Assembly (NCBI GenBank): GCA_041725895.1
Contig: JBGRQA010000013.1
Coordinates: forward strand, 62,001 to 126,000
DNA from: JBGRQA01 sp041725895
Lineage (GTDB): Bacteria; Bacteroidota; Bacteroidia; Bacteroidales; Marinifilaceae
Direction: 5' to 3'
Length of the DNA stretch: 64,000 bases
The notes under the pieces were generated by a model that had not been told where the DNA came from, made no database searches, and saw only the letters and a program-made list of their open reading frames with translations. Of this stretch, positions 16,538 to 25,757 are shown one piece after another; within the stretch, counting starts at the first letter, position 1; every line of letters starts with the position of its first letter. The position numbers and the translations under genes are program-made.

Positions 16538-18970
16538 TTACTCATATTTTAAAGCTTCCACCGGGTTTTGGGAGGCTGCTTTCCAGGTTTGCCAACTTAC
16601 GGTAAGTATGGCAATTCCTAAAGCCATAATACCCGACAGGACAAAGATCCACCAGCTTACTTCAGTACGGTAAGCAAATTTGCTGAGCCAGTCGGTGGTA
16701 ATGTAATAGGCAATGGGACTGGCAATAGCAAAGGCGATGATCACCCATTGGGTGTACTCCCTTATTAGTTGAAAAAGTATTTCCAGAGAGCTGGAGCCAT
16801 TGGCTTTTCTGATTCCGATTTCTTTTGTTTTGTGTTGAATACTAAAAGAAGAAAGAGCAAACATTCCCAGAATCGAAAGGATGATCGAGAGGATCGAAAA
16901 GAGTGTCAATGCCCTCATTTCCTTGTATTGATTGGCATAAATATTGGCGTAAAGATCGGTGATGAATTCATATTTGAAGGGATGATCCGGATCAATCTTG
17001 TTCCATTCCTGTTCCAGTATTTTAATGGCTTCGGCTTTTTGATTAGGATCAATCTTTGCGATAAAAGTACTGTTAAAGAGTTTTTTTGCGGCCAGTACCA
17101 ATGGCTTCTCCTGGGTAAACATATCCCCATAGTGCAAATCATCAATCACAGCAATTACTTCTCCTTTGGGAAACATTTCATAGGCTGTGAAGTTGACTTT
17201 GAACTGCTTGCCAATGGCATCTTCCGGTCGTTTAATACCCAATTCTTTGAGCGCAGCTTTGTTTAAAATGTACTTCTCTTTAAAACCACCATGCTCCTTT
17301 GTATATTGGTGAAGTTCTTCCAAAAGTTGATTCTTATAGGGATTTTGATCATGTATCCCGATGGCCTTTTGTTCCCATTTTACCGAAGAGGTTACCCCCA
17401 TGTCCAGAGAGCCGGCAAGGGCCTTAATATCGAACAATTTGAAAAAATCTTCATCAATAGAAAGAATGGTGAGCTTTTTTTTCTCCGGGCTATCCAGCCC
17501 CTCCATTTCAACAGGGAAGATAAGTGGAGCTATTAAACCGGGTTTATAGGTTGATGCACTAAAATTCCTGATTTCCGGGTGCTTTAAGTAGGATTCTTTT
17601 AGGATTTCATACTTCGCAATCATTGGATAGGGAACATTGGGGATAAGTATTATGGCGGATTTTTCAGTTCCCGGATGTTGCTGGTTGATAAAATCCATCT
17701 GCTTGTGTAGGACAATGGTGGTAATGATGGCTGCGATGGATAGCATAAATTGGAAAAGCAGGGAGGCCACAAACTTTTTTGATCCTTGATTTTGGGAGCG
17801 ACTCAGGTCTTTTGTTATCCGGATAGTTATCAGAGGTAGCAGGGAGGCGCTTGCAAATATCAAATAGAATAGTAATGAAACGGTCAGTAGCTCGTACAGG
17901 TTGATGGGCAGTTTCAGTAAAAGCTTGCTGAAATGATTGAAATTAAAAGCAATGGCTGCACCCACTACTATCGCTAAACTGATTTGAAGCAGGGATCGGC
18001 GGATTAGGATTTTGGCTATGTCGATTCGCGATGCACCATTTACAACGTGAACTTTAAAATTTTTAAGATCAGTGATAAACTGAACGTAATTTAAATTGGT
18101 AAAGTTGATAAAGGCAATCAGGAAAACGATCAAGGCCCCGGTAATCAAAATAATCAGAGAGGTGATGCTGCCGTTCTTGCTAAGTTCCTCGTCATTGTTG
18201 CTGTGCAGGTGGATATCTTTAAGGGGCATGAGGTGAGCAGAGGGAACCGGCTCTCCTTCCTTTATGCCATTTTTCCATTGTGCATCAATTAAACTTGTAA
18301 GAGAAGTTGCTTTGCTGCCTTTTTCCAAAAGCAGGTAAGTGAAGCCGGGAAAATGAACTTTTTCCTCTTTACTGTTTAACGAAAACAGTAGATCTGCTTT
18401 GATGTGTGAGTTTTGGGGGAAATCATCCAGTACAGCTTGCACGGTATAAATTGTCGCTTGGGAACGGTGATATTGTTCCTGGATTTGAATTTCCTGTCCC
18501 AATACATCGATACTTCCAAAGAAAGTGAGGGCCGTTTTTTTGCTGATGGCTACCTGATTGGGGGCTTCAAACAAGGTTTCTTTGTTGCCTCTCAGTACCT
18601 TAAAATCGAATACCTCGAAAAAGCTTTTGTTGGTAAAAAACAGTTTGTCTGAGGAATATTTGTTTTCGTTGGCTGTTAATATTGCATTTTCGGTAGGAAT
18701 CAGGCGGACAACATTCCTAATTTCGGGGAATTTATCGTAAAGGGGCTGGGTAAGCATGCCAGGCAAACGAGAGGAGGTGGGTTGCTGTTTCATGCTTTGT
18801 AAATCGAGATTGATTCGGTAAATATCCGAAGCATTCCTGTGAAACCCATCATAGGAGAATTCGTTCCGAACAAATGAAAATATAATCAGAGTAACGGCAA
18901 AGGCAAGTCCTATTCCTAGCGTGTTAATGCCGTACCATTTTTTGTTTTTTCGTATTTGGTTGAATAGCAT
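16538..18970 (-). CDS. FtsX/MacB-type ABC transporter permease, paralogue of its neighbour
   Basis: An 810-residue permease with the same order of parts as the downstream gene: an N-terminal helix, a periplasmic core, a central helix group, a second core and a C-terminal FtsX domain ending NPVEALKYE. Shared words such as NYVQFITDLKN, KKFVASLLFQFMLSI, KEIGIRKANG and LTVSWQTWKAA show a tandem duplication. It starts 18 bases after the ATPase gene, so the two are tightly coupled. The pair of similar permeases may form a heterodimer around the one ATPase, or each may form its own complex. The spacing to the downstream paralogue is about 100 bases. Confidence 0.9.
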   Translation of the reverse strand: MLFNQIRKNKKWYGINTLGIGLAFAVTLIIFSFVRNEFSYDGFHRNASDIYRINLDLQSMKQQPTSSRLPGMLTQPLYDKFPEIRNVVRLIPTENAILTANENKYSSDKLFFTNKSFFEVFDFKVLRGNKETLFEAPNQVAISKKTALTFFGSIDVLGQEIQIQEQYHRSQATIYTVQAVLDDFPQNSHIKADLLFSLNSKEEKVHFPGFTYLLLEKGSKATSLTSLIDAQWKNGIKEGEPVPSAHLMPLKDIHLHSNNDEELSKNGSITSLIILITGALIVFLIAFINFTNLNYVQFITDLKNFKVHVVNGASRIDIAKILIRRSLLQISLAIVVGAAIAFNFNHFSKLLLKLPINLYELLTVSLLFYLIFASASLLPLITIRITKDLSRSQNQGSKKFVASLLFQFMLSIAAIITTIVLHKQMDFINQQHPGTEKSAIILIPNVPYPMIAKYEILKESYLKHPEIRNFSASTYKPGLIAPLIFPVEMEGLDSPEKKKLTILSIDEDFFKLFDIKALAGSLDMGVTSSVKWEQKAIGIHDQNPYKNQLLEELHQYTKEHGGFKEKYILNKAALKELGIKRPEDAIGKQFKVNFTAYEMFPKGEVIAVIDDLHYGDMFTQEKPLVLAAKKLFNSTFIAKIDPNQKAEAIKILEQEWNKIDPDHPFKYEFITDLYANIYANQYKEMRALTLFSILSIILSILGMFALSSFSIQHKTKEIGIRKANGSSSLEILFQLIREYTQWVIIAFAIASPIAYYITTDWLSKFAYRTEVSWWIFVLSGIMALGIAILTVSWQTWKAASQNPVEALKYE

Positions 18971-18988
18971 AATGGCTGGGTTTGTTGA

Positions 18989-19687
18989 TTAGTAGTTTAT
19001 GGTGGCGTATTCTTTAGCGGTACTTTCAACCACAACCTGTCCATCGAAAAGACGGATAACCCGGTGAGCAAATTCCGCATCCCGTTCGGAGTGGGTTACC
19101 ATTATGATGGTGGTGCCTTCACTGTTGAGTTCTGTTAAAAGGTTCATTACTTCCAGTCCGTTTTTGGAATCCAGGTTACCAGTAGGTTCATCGGCCAAAA
19201 GAAGTTTTGGATTGGCAGCAACGGCGCGTGCAATGGCAACTCTTTGCTGTTGTCCTCCTGATAACTGCTGAGGGTAATGCTGTTTTCTGTGTCCTATTTT
19301 CATTCGGTCCAGTACTTCCAGTACTCTGTGTTTTTTTTCACTGGGTTTTATGCGTAGGTAGTTTAGGGGAAGTTCTACATTTTTATAAACATTCAACTCA
19401 TCAATCAGGTTGAAGCTCTGAAACACGAAGTTGATGTTTCCTTTCCTTATATTGTTGCGTTGACTTTCTTTCTGGTTTCCAACCTCCTGTTTGTTGAAGT
19501 AGTATTTTCCGTGGGTTGGACTATCGAGCAATCCCAGTATGTTGAGTAGGGTTGATTTCCCACACCCCGAAGGCCCCATGATGGCTACAAATTCCCCTTC
19601 CTTTATTTCCAGGTTGATGTTGTTGAGTGCAGTGGTTTCTACTTCTTCTGTTTGAAAAATCTTGCTTAGGTTTTCGATTTTAATCAT
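18989..19687 (-). CDS. ABC transporter ATP-binding protein (MacB/LolD type)
   Basis: A 232-residue ATPase with Walker A GPSGCGKST at about residues 37-45, a Q-loop in VFQSFNL, signature LSGGQQQR near 142-149, Walker B LLLADEPTGNLDS and an H-loop in MVTHSERDA. The DEPTGNLD and FQSFNLIDELNVYKNV words are those of the LolD/MacB/FtsE group. It is the only ATPase in a cluster with three FtsX-type permeases (one upstream, two downstream) and so probably serves all of them. It lies 115 bases after the first permease; an imperfect hairpin sits in that gap. Confidence 0.94.
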   Translation of the reverse strand: MIKIENLSKIFQTEEVETTALNNINLEIKEGEFVAIMGPSGCGKSTLLNILGLLDSPTHGKYYFNKQEVGNQKESQRNNIRKGNINFVFQSFNLIDELNVYKNVELPLNYLRIKPSEKKHRVLEVLDRMKIGHRKQHYPQQLSGGQQQRVAIARAVAANPKLLLADEPTGNLDSKNGLEVMNLLTELNSEGTTIIMVTHSERDAEFAHRVIRLFDGQVVVESTAKEYATINY

Positions 19688-19739
19688 GTTGTTATAGATT
19701 AGTTTGTGTAAATATTATTTATTGTTTTTGGTTTTTTAT

Positions 19740-19772
19740 GATCGCAAGGACTGAGTAAATATCCCCGCGATC
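19740..19772. repeat. Imperfect hairpin between permease and ATPase genes
   Basis: An 11-bp stem with two internal mismatches (GATCGC plus GGA arms) and an 11-base loop lies in the 115-base gap within the operon. It has no T-tract on either strand, so an mRNA-processing or stability role is more likely than termination. Confidence 0.4.
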
Positions 19773-19802
19773 AATAAGTTTCGAAATTTTGCAATTGGGA
19801 TG

Positions 19803-22121
19803 CTATTCGTATTTAAGAGCTTTGATAGGGTTCTGCTGTGCTGCCCGATAACTCTGCCAACCTACCGTAAGGAATGCAACCAGGATGGCAACCAAGCCGG
19901 ATAAGGCGAAGATCCACCAACTGATTTCGGTTTGGTAGGCAAATTTCTGAAGCCATTGTTCCATGATGGAATAGGCCAAAGGGCAGGCTACAAGAAAGCC
20001 AAGTAATACCCATTTCAGGAAATCAACATTCAGTAGTGCCACCAATTCGAGTACTTGTGCTCCATTGGCCTTGCGAATCCCGATTTCCTTCACTCGTTGC
20101 TGTAAATAGTAGGTAGACATGGCCAGAATTCCCATGATGGATAAAATGATGGTGAGAATCGTAAAATAAGCAATAATCAGAGAGGTATCTTTCTCCTTTT
20201 GGTACCACTGATTGACGGTATCGTCTACAAAACCATATTTTGCAGGAATGCCCCCGGTAAAACCCTGATAGGCTTTTTTAATTCTCTTGGTGGTTTCGAT
20301 TATGTTGTGACCTGAAATTTTTACGTAGATCGACCAGGGTGATTCTTTGGCATGAAGTTGTTTAACCATGGCAGGACCAACTTTTTCTTTCAGATTTCTG
20401 AAATGGAAATCTTTGACCACACCATAAACAGGCATAATGTTATCATTCATCTTAAATTGGGTTGGGAGAGAATCCAATTCCAATTGTTGCACTGCAGTTC
20501 TATTCAAAAAGATAGCATCTCTGGAATAGGCAATTCCTGTTGGGGTATAGCTCATGTTCATCATTGGGAAAAAGGCTGAATCTACCTTGAAGACCTGGAA
20601 GCTTACCGGTTTCTCATTGTAGTTGAACGACTGGTTGTTCCCTCCATGAACAATACTTCCTGCTACATAGGATACCGTTTGCACTCCGGGTATTTTTTCC
20701 AGGAGATCCTTTAGTGCCTCTTTTTGATTGACTTTGATTTCACTATCCATCCATATCACATTCTCCTTTTGAAAGCCCAGGTTGTAACTTTGCATAAACT
20801 CGGTCTGTTTCCAGATGGTCCAGGCACAGATTAAAAGAGTGGTGGCAATACAGAACTGAAAGGCGATGAGAAGTTTTGATAAAATGCCCTTGCTTTTTTT
20901 GCGGAAGGTGCCCTTTAAAACTTCCAGGGGATGAAAACTAATGATGACACTGGCGGGGATCAGACCGGACAGGCTTCCGATAATCAGAACCATTCCAATC
21001 GCAATCACGAAAAAGGATAGACCGAACTCCCGAATCAGGTTCAAATCGGTTTTTAGTAAATGATTGAATAAGGGTTCCACTGCCAGGCTTATTAATAGAG
21101 AGAGGAAAAAGGCCACCAGGCAAAGCAGTATCGATTCGTTGACAAATTGTGCGAACAATCTTTCCTTCGAGCTTCCGAGTATTTTTTTGATGACGGTTTC
21201 CTTGCTTCGTGCCGTGGATTGAGCGATCGTTAGATTGATGTAGTTGATGATTGCTACCAGTAGAATCAGTATCACAATTCCTGAAAGGATCATAAGTTGG
21301 GTTTTGCTTCTGCTTTTGGTTCCATTACCTTGCATTTCACTGTAGTAGCATTCGGTGAGGGGTTCAAAGTCCAAAGTTTTGGAATATTCGCCTTGATACA
21401 ACCAATAGTTTTTTTTGAAGGATTTCAGGATTTGCGGAGCACGTGATGGTAAATTTGTGTTCTTTTTTGCAAGGAAATAGAAGCCAAAGGAGCAATTGGC
21501 ATTGGTAGTAATCAATTCCGGCCACCCCCAGAAATCAGCCAGGTTTGCAAAATTGATAATGGCCTCACATTTCTCGATGTGGGTGTTGTTTGGGAAATCT
21601 TCCATGATGCCCGAAACCGTAAATCGATGCTTTTTCTCGAGTATAACTTCCTTTCCCAGGGCGGGTTCTTTTCCAAAAAGTTTGTAGGCCAGTGATTGGG
21701 ACAAGACGATGCAGTCTTTGGTTTTCAAAACCTGCTCTCTGTTTCCTTCAAGCAATTTATAGGAGAAGATGCTGAAGAAGGTAGAATCGGTGAGCAGGTA
21801 ATCCATGCGATATTTTGAGCCTTCTTGTCCGCTGATTATACCATTGCGTCGGTCCAGAATAGTATAGCTCTCAATTTCCGGATATTGGTTTTGGAGCTGA
21901 CTCCCAATGGGGGGAGCAAAGCTTGAATTGTTGTCGCTTACCATACGGAAAATTCTGTCCTTTTTTTCATGGAACTGATCTACCGAGGCTTCCTGTTTGA
22001 TGTAGATGCTGAGTAAAATGACGAATGCCAGGGATACGGCAAACCCCATTACTGTAATAGCGGTGTACAACTTATTTTTCAATAAGTGTTTCAGAAAGGT
22101 TCGTAAGTTTTGAAGGTGCAT
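19803..22121 (-). CDS. FtsX/MacB-type ABC transporter permease, first gene of operon
   Basis: A 772-residue permease: an N-terminal helix at about 20-41 (ITVMGFAVSLAFVILLSIYI), a MacB-type core domain, helices near 280-305, 325-350 and 370-395, a helix near 420-435, a second core, and a C-terminal FtsX domain (helices near 655, 705 and 740) with the KEIGIRKANG coupling motif and the C-terminal word NPIKALKYE. It is more distant from the other two permeases of the cluster than these are from each other. It is the promoter-proximal gene; a candidate sigma-54 promoter lies about 145 bases upstream, and a sigma-54 activator is encoded divergently. The system is therefore probably induced on signal by the adjacent two-component pair. 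Confidence 0.9.
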   Translation of the reverse strand: MHLQNLRTFLKHLLKNKLYTAITVMGFAVSLAFVILLSIYIKQEASVDQFHEKKDRIFRMVSDNNSSFAPPIGSQLQNQYPEIESYTILDRRNGIISGQEGSKYRMDYLLTDSTFFSIFSYKLLEGNREQVLKTKDCIVLSQSLAYKLFGKEPALGKEVILEKKHRFTVSGIMEDFPNNTHIEKCEAIINFANLADFWGWPELITTNANCSFGFYFLAKKNTNLPSRAPQILKSFKKNYWLYQGEYSKTLDFEPLTECYYSEMQGNGTKSRSKTQLMILSGIVILILLVAIINYINLTIAQSTARSKETVIKKILGSSKERLFAQFVNESILLCLVAFFLSLLISLAVEPLFNHLLKTDLNLIREFGLSFFVIAIGMVLIIGSLSGLIPASVIISFHPLEVLKGTFRKKSKGILSKLLIAFQFCIATTLLICAWTIWKQTEFMQSYNLGFQKENVIWMDSEIKVNQKEALKDLLEKIPGVQTVSYVAGSIVHGGNNQSFNYNEKPVSFQVFKVDSAFFPMMNMSYTPTGIAYSRDAIFLNRTAVQQLELDSLPTQFKMNDNIMPVYGVVKDFHFRNLKEKVGPAMVKQLHAKESPWSIYVKISGHNIIETTKRIKKAYQGFTGGIPAKYGFVDDTVNQWYQKEKDTSLIIAYFTILTIILSIMGILAMSTYYLQQRVKEIGIRKANGAQVLELVALLNVDFLKWVLLGFLVACPLAYSIMEQWLQKFAYQTEISWWIFALSGLVAILVAFLTVGWQSYRAAQQNPIKALKYE

Positions 22122-22266
22122 GTTAGGTGTTAATTTTAATGGGTTATTTACAGATGTTATTTTGTAAAATTGAATTTGGCGTTCAAACCGGTTTCAATAT
22201 GTAGAACAGTTTCACGTGTAAGTTTTATACTGGTTTTGAAAGCAGTTCGTCTTCAATGTATTTCAA

Positions 22267-22282
22267 AACAATCTATATGCCA
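22267..22282 (-). promoter_or_regulatory. Candidate sigma-54 promoter of the FtsX permease operon
   Basis: On the minus strand the sequence reads TGGCATATAGATTGTT, which fits the -24/-12 pattern TGGCAy-N5-TTGCw except that the -12 element has GT instead of GC. It faces the permease operon, and the adjacent divergent gene encodes a sigma-54 activator. An untranslated leader of about 135 bases would follow. Confidence 0.55.
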
Positions 22283-22446
22283 TTGTTTGTAATTGTTTGA
22301 TTGGTATGTTGATGTGGTTTGTGATTTTGTTCTGTTAAATTTATTGGATGTAAAGATGTTTTACAATAGTGTGTAAAGAATTTTTACACTCTATTGAGTT
22401 CTATGGATGAATGTCCTATTTTTGAAAGAGCTAAAAAGAGAAATTT

Positions 22447-23811
22447 ATGTCTACTGGTAGAATTTTGATTGTTGACGATCATAAAAGTGTTTTGGTGGCA
22501 TTGGAAATGCTGCTTCAGGATGAGTTTGAAGAAGTATACACACTTTCCAATCCCAATCGACTCCTGAATACATTGGAAAAAAAGGATATAGATGTGGTAA
22601 TCCTGGATATGAATTTCTCTGCTGGGGTTAATACAGGAAACGAGGGGATTTTCTGGATGAACAAGATACTCGAATTTGATTCTGAATTGGCGGTAATTCT
22701 ACTTACTGCTTATGGTGATGTGGAGCTGGCTGTAAAAGCAATAAAGCAGGGAGCTGTTGATTTTATTCTCAAGCCCTGGGATAACGACAAATTGATAAAT
22801 ACAGTTAGTACGGCATTACAGTTGAGGCAATCCAGGCAAAAAATTGTTCGTTTGGAGGAGGAGAAGAAGGATCTGACACGTGAGATCAATCAACCCAAAT
22901 ACCAGATGATCGGCCGTTCCAAACCCATGCTTGAGTTGCAACGAATTATTCAAAAAGTAGCTGGAACAGATGCCAACATATTAATTATGGGGGAGAATGG
23001 AACGGGCAAGGAGTTGATTGCCCGTGAGATTCACCGACAGTCGCTACGTAATAATGAGGTGTTGATTACGGTGGATATGGGGGCTATCACCGAAACCTTG
23101 TTCGAGAGTGAATTATTCGGTCATGTGAATGGGGCATTTACCGATGCACGTGAGGACCGGGCCGGACGATTTGAAGTGGCGGATAAGGGAACACTCTTTT
23201 TGGATGAGATCGGTAATCTTTCGTTGCCTTTACAAGCAAAATTGTTAAGTGTACTGCAAACCCGTCAGGTTGTTCGATTGGGAGATCATCAGGTTCGGGA
23301 GATTGACATTCGCCTGGTATGTGCGACCAATAAAAATTTACCTCAAATGGTTGCCGATGGTGAATTTCGGGAGGATCTGCTCTATCGAATCAATACCATT
23401 CAGGTGGAAGTACCTCCCCTGCGGGAGAGAGGAGAAGACATTGCTGTTCTGGCTGAGTTCTTCCTGAGAAAGTATGCTCAGAAATACGATAAGAATTCAC
23501 TTGGATTTTCGGATGCCACCATTGAAAAACTGATGCGTTACTCCTGGCCGGGTAATGTGAGAGAATTACAGCATACCATTGAAAAAGCGGTGATTCTCAC
23601 AGATAATTCTGTCTTGATGGCAGACGAATTCCTTTTCCAGCAGTATCACAAACTGAATAACGATTTTACTGCTACCAGCCTGGTGGAGATGGAGAAGAGG
23701 ATGATTGCCTCTGCACTCGATCGCCATGCCGGAAATATGAGTAGTGTTGCCAAAGAATTGGGTGTGACCCGACCAACCCTTTACAACAAATTAAAAAAGT
23801 ATGATCTATAG
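22447..23811 (+). CDS. Sigma-54-dependent response regulator (NtrC family)
   Basis: A 454-residue regulator: a receiver domain (acidic pair D10/D11, phospho-acceptor D54, conserved lysine in FILKPWDND), a central AAA+ domain (Walker A GENGTGKE, sigma-54 contact loop, Walker B TLFLDEIG, arginine finger in RFREDLLYR-type segment, WPGNVREL) and a C-terminal Fis-type helix-turn-helix (MSSVAKELGVTRPTLYNKL). The sigma-54 contact loop reads GAFTDA instead of the canonical GAFTGA. It overlaps the downstream kinase gene by 11 bases and is divergent from the permease operon, which has a candidate sigma-54 promoter; control of that operon is the likely job. Confidence 0.93.
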   Translation: MSTGRILIVDDHKSVLVALEMLLQDEFEEVYTLSNPNRLLNTLEKKDIDVVILDMNFSAGVNTGNEGIFWMNKILEFDSELAVILLTAYGDVELAVKAIKQGAVDFILKPWDNDKLINTVSTALQLRQSRQKIVRLEEEKKDLTREINQPKYQMIGRSKPMLELQRIIQKVAGTDANILIMGENGTGKELIAREIHRQSLRNNEVLITVDMGAITETLFESELFGHVNGAFTDAREDRAGRFEVADKGTLFLDEIGNLSLPLQAKLLSVLQTRQVVRLGDHQVREIDIRLVCATNKNLPQMVADGEFREDLLYRINTIQVEVPPLRERGEDIAVLAEFFLRKYAQKYDKNSLGFSDATIEKLMRYSWPGNVRELQHTIEKAVILTDNSVLMADEFLFQQYHKLNNDFTATSLVEMEKRMIASALDRHAGNMSSVAKELGVTRPTLYNKLKKYDL

Positions 23812-25138
23812 AAATCTTCTCCTGCAATTGTGTTTTCGGATTTTCTTCATTGTTCTGCTTTCAGTTGGAATGGGCTGGGTTATTTGGGAAAGTAAGCATC
23901 CTCACTGGGCTGTGCCGATTGCTGTCTGGATTGTTTTTCTCGGTTACAGACTGGTACGGTACTTGAATTCCACCAACCGTTTGTTGGCCCAGTTTTTTTC
24001 TGCAGTTCGAAATGATGATTCTGCCTTGCAAATTCCCAATTTTGGAGAGGGGAATTCCTTTAATCAATTGCGGGCCAGTATGCACAAGGTGAACCAAATA
24101 ATCAAGGATCTTCGGTTAAAGTATCAGCAAAAGGAGATTGTGAGTGATGCAATAATAGAGCACGCTGCCGTTGGGATTTTGTCTTATAATTCCAATGGCT
24201 TGATAGAGTGTTTGAATCGTAAGGGCCGGGAATTGTTGGGTGTTCATCACTTGGTAAGCATCAAAGCTTTGTTGCAGACGGATCCAAGGTTAGTGGATCT
24301 GTTTGAAAATATAAAGGCCGGAGAAACACGTATATTCAAAACGACTCTTAAGCAGAAAAGTTTGCATTTGGCGATCTCCTGCGCTTCTATCAAATTTGAG
24401 GAGGAGGAATGGAAATTGCTCTCTTTTGCCGATATTAAGAATGAGGTGGATGCTACCGAGTTGGAGTCATGGCAGCGTTTGATCAGTGTTTTGACTCACG
24501 AAATCATGAATTCCGTGGCTCCCGTAACTTCTCTTTCGGAAACTTTGGTCCGAAGTTACAACCGAATTGAAGCTGGGGCGGTTATTTCCGAGAAAACTTT
24601 GTTGAAAACCCGCACCGGCCTACGTGTGATTCAGGAGCAAGGAGAAGGTCTGATGCATTTCGTAGGGAATTACCGGCAGTTGACTCGAATTCCCAAACCA
24701 ATTCTTAAGCCGGTTGAAGTGCAACATCTGTTCGAACATGTAAAAACCTTACTAGCTCTGGATGAGGATGAGCGCATAACTTATGATTTTTCGATGATTG
24801 AGGAGAATCTTCAGATTGTTGTGGATGAGAAGCTTCTAATGCAGGTTTTGCTTAACCTGGTTCAGAATGCCCAGCATGCTATATCCCATCAGGGAACCAT
24901 AAAATTGAAAGCTACACGTAATGCAATGGGACTATCCCAAATTATCATCGAAGACAATGGTGCAGGAATAAAGGAGGAAGATATGAAGAATATTTTTGTG
25001 CCTTTTTTCACTACCCGGGAGAAAGGTTCTGGAATCGGATTAAGTATTGCTCGACAAATCATGCGACTGCATTACGGAAAGATTCGGATCGAGTCGGTAT
25101 ATGGAGTCGGTACCAAAGTGGAACTTTCCTTTGCTTAA
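23801..25138 (+). CDS. Sensor histidine kinase, partner of the sigma-54 activator
   Basis: A 445-residue kinase. Two helices (about 8-26 and 30-47) are separated by only a few residues, so there is no periplasmic sensor; a HAMP-like linker and a PAS-like domain (about 105-210) follow. The transmitter has VLTHEIMNSVAPV with phospho-acceptor H233, an N-box (LVQNAQHAI), a DNGAGI box and GSGIGLSIARQI. This resembles NtrB/NtrY-type kinases that sense cytoplasmic or membrane signals. Its start codon lies within the last 11 bases of the regulator gene, so the two are translated as a unit. Confidence 0.92.
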   Translation: MIYRNLLLQLCFRIFFIVLLSVGMGWVIWESKHPHWAVPIAVWIVFLGYRLVRYLNSTNRLLAQFFSAVRNDDSALQIPNFGEGNSFNQLRASMHKVNQIIKDLRLKYQQKEIVSDAIIEHAAVGILSYNSNGLIECLNRKGRELLGVHHLVSIKALLQTDPRLVDLFENIKAGETRIFKTTLKQKSLHLAISCASIKFEEEEWKLLSFADIKNEVDATELESWQRLISVLTHEIMNSVAPVTSLSETLVRSYNRIEAGAVISEKTLLKTRTGLRVIQEQGEGLMHFVGNYRQLTRIPKPILKPVEVQHLFEHVKTLLALDEDERITYDFSMIEENLQIVVDEKLLMQVLLNLVQNAQHAISHQGTIKLKATRNAMGLSQIIIEDNGAGIKEEDMKNIFVPFFTTREKGSGIGLSIARQIMRLHYGKIRIESVYGVGTKVELSFA

Positions 25139-25473
25139 TAAATAGTAGATATTGATTGTTCTATTTGAAATTCTATTTCCTCAATAAGACTTTAAAGGCA
25201 TCGTTTTTTACCTGTTTTTTAGGGGAGGGAGTGGTACCTTGTAAATAGTGGACCTTTTCATTTTCTGTTCGATTAATTTTGGGTTTACGATACTTTACAT
25301 TTATCAATAAGAATTCAACGGTAGGAACTTAAATTTATGGAAAAATTTGTGTGGTGAGAGTTATCAACAATAGAAGTTCAGCTATTATAGGGGCTTGCTT
25401 CCTTTTGGTCTCTTTGTTTGTTAATAACTCTAATTTACCTATCGGTTTTTTATCCCTAATATTGTAATGAATT
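25139..25473. other. Intergenic stretch upstream of the riboswitch
   Basis: An AT-rich stretch of 335 bases that should contain the promoter of the riboswitch-nrdDG unit. I see no open frame and no clear terminator for the kinase gene. Confidence 0.5.
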
Positions 25474-25640
25474 ATGGGTTCCAGTTGGAATAATAGGGAA
25501 TCAGGTGATCCAATCTATTGGAAAATCCTGAGCTGTCCCCGCAGCTGTAAGTCCTTTACTGTTTAAAGTTTATCTGCCACTGTTCTTATGGAATGGGAAG
25601 GCACTTTAAAACGGACAAAGCCAGAAGACCTGCCTGTAAG
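25474..25640 (+). promoter_or_regulatory. Cobalamin (B12) riboswitch
   Basis: The hallmark elements occur in order: the GGGAATCAGGTG segment near 25496, the GAGCTGTCCCCGCAGCTGTAAG core at about 25530-25551, the GCCACTG element near 25576, and the B12 box AGCCAGAAGACCTGCC at 25619-25634. It lies in the leader of nrdD-nrdG on the same strand, with the ATG 118 bases downstream. B12-bound riboswitches usually switch off the downstream genes, so this places the B12-independent class III ribonucleotide reductase under cobalamin repression. Confidence 0.95.
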
Positions 25641-25648
25641 GATAATTC

Positions 25649-25728
25649 GTAGCTTTCGGGAGAAAAGCAAGGAGTTGAGGGATCACTATGCAGTGGTTTG
25701 TCTTGTTCTGTCTTTCCTCTAAAGCTAC
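25649..25728 (+). promoter_or_regulatory. Probable expression platform of the B12 riboswitch
   Basis: GTAGCTTT at 25649-25656 and AAAGCTAC at 25721-25728 are perfect complements; the bases inside them (CGGGAGAAAAG and CTTTCCTCT) extend the stem with a few mismatches, and an inner ATCACT/AGTGGT hairpin sits at the centre. The outer stem is followed by CGTGTTTTC. It is the natural candidate for a terminator or sequestering structure controlled by the aptamer; which one cannot be decided by eye. Confidence 0.5.
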
Positions 25729-25757
25729 CGTGTTTTCAAAATTAAAACCGCTAGAAA

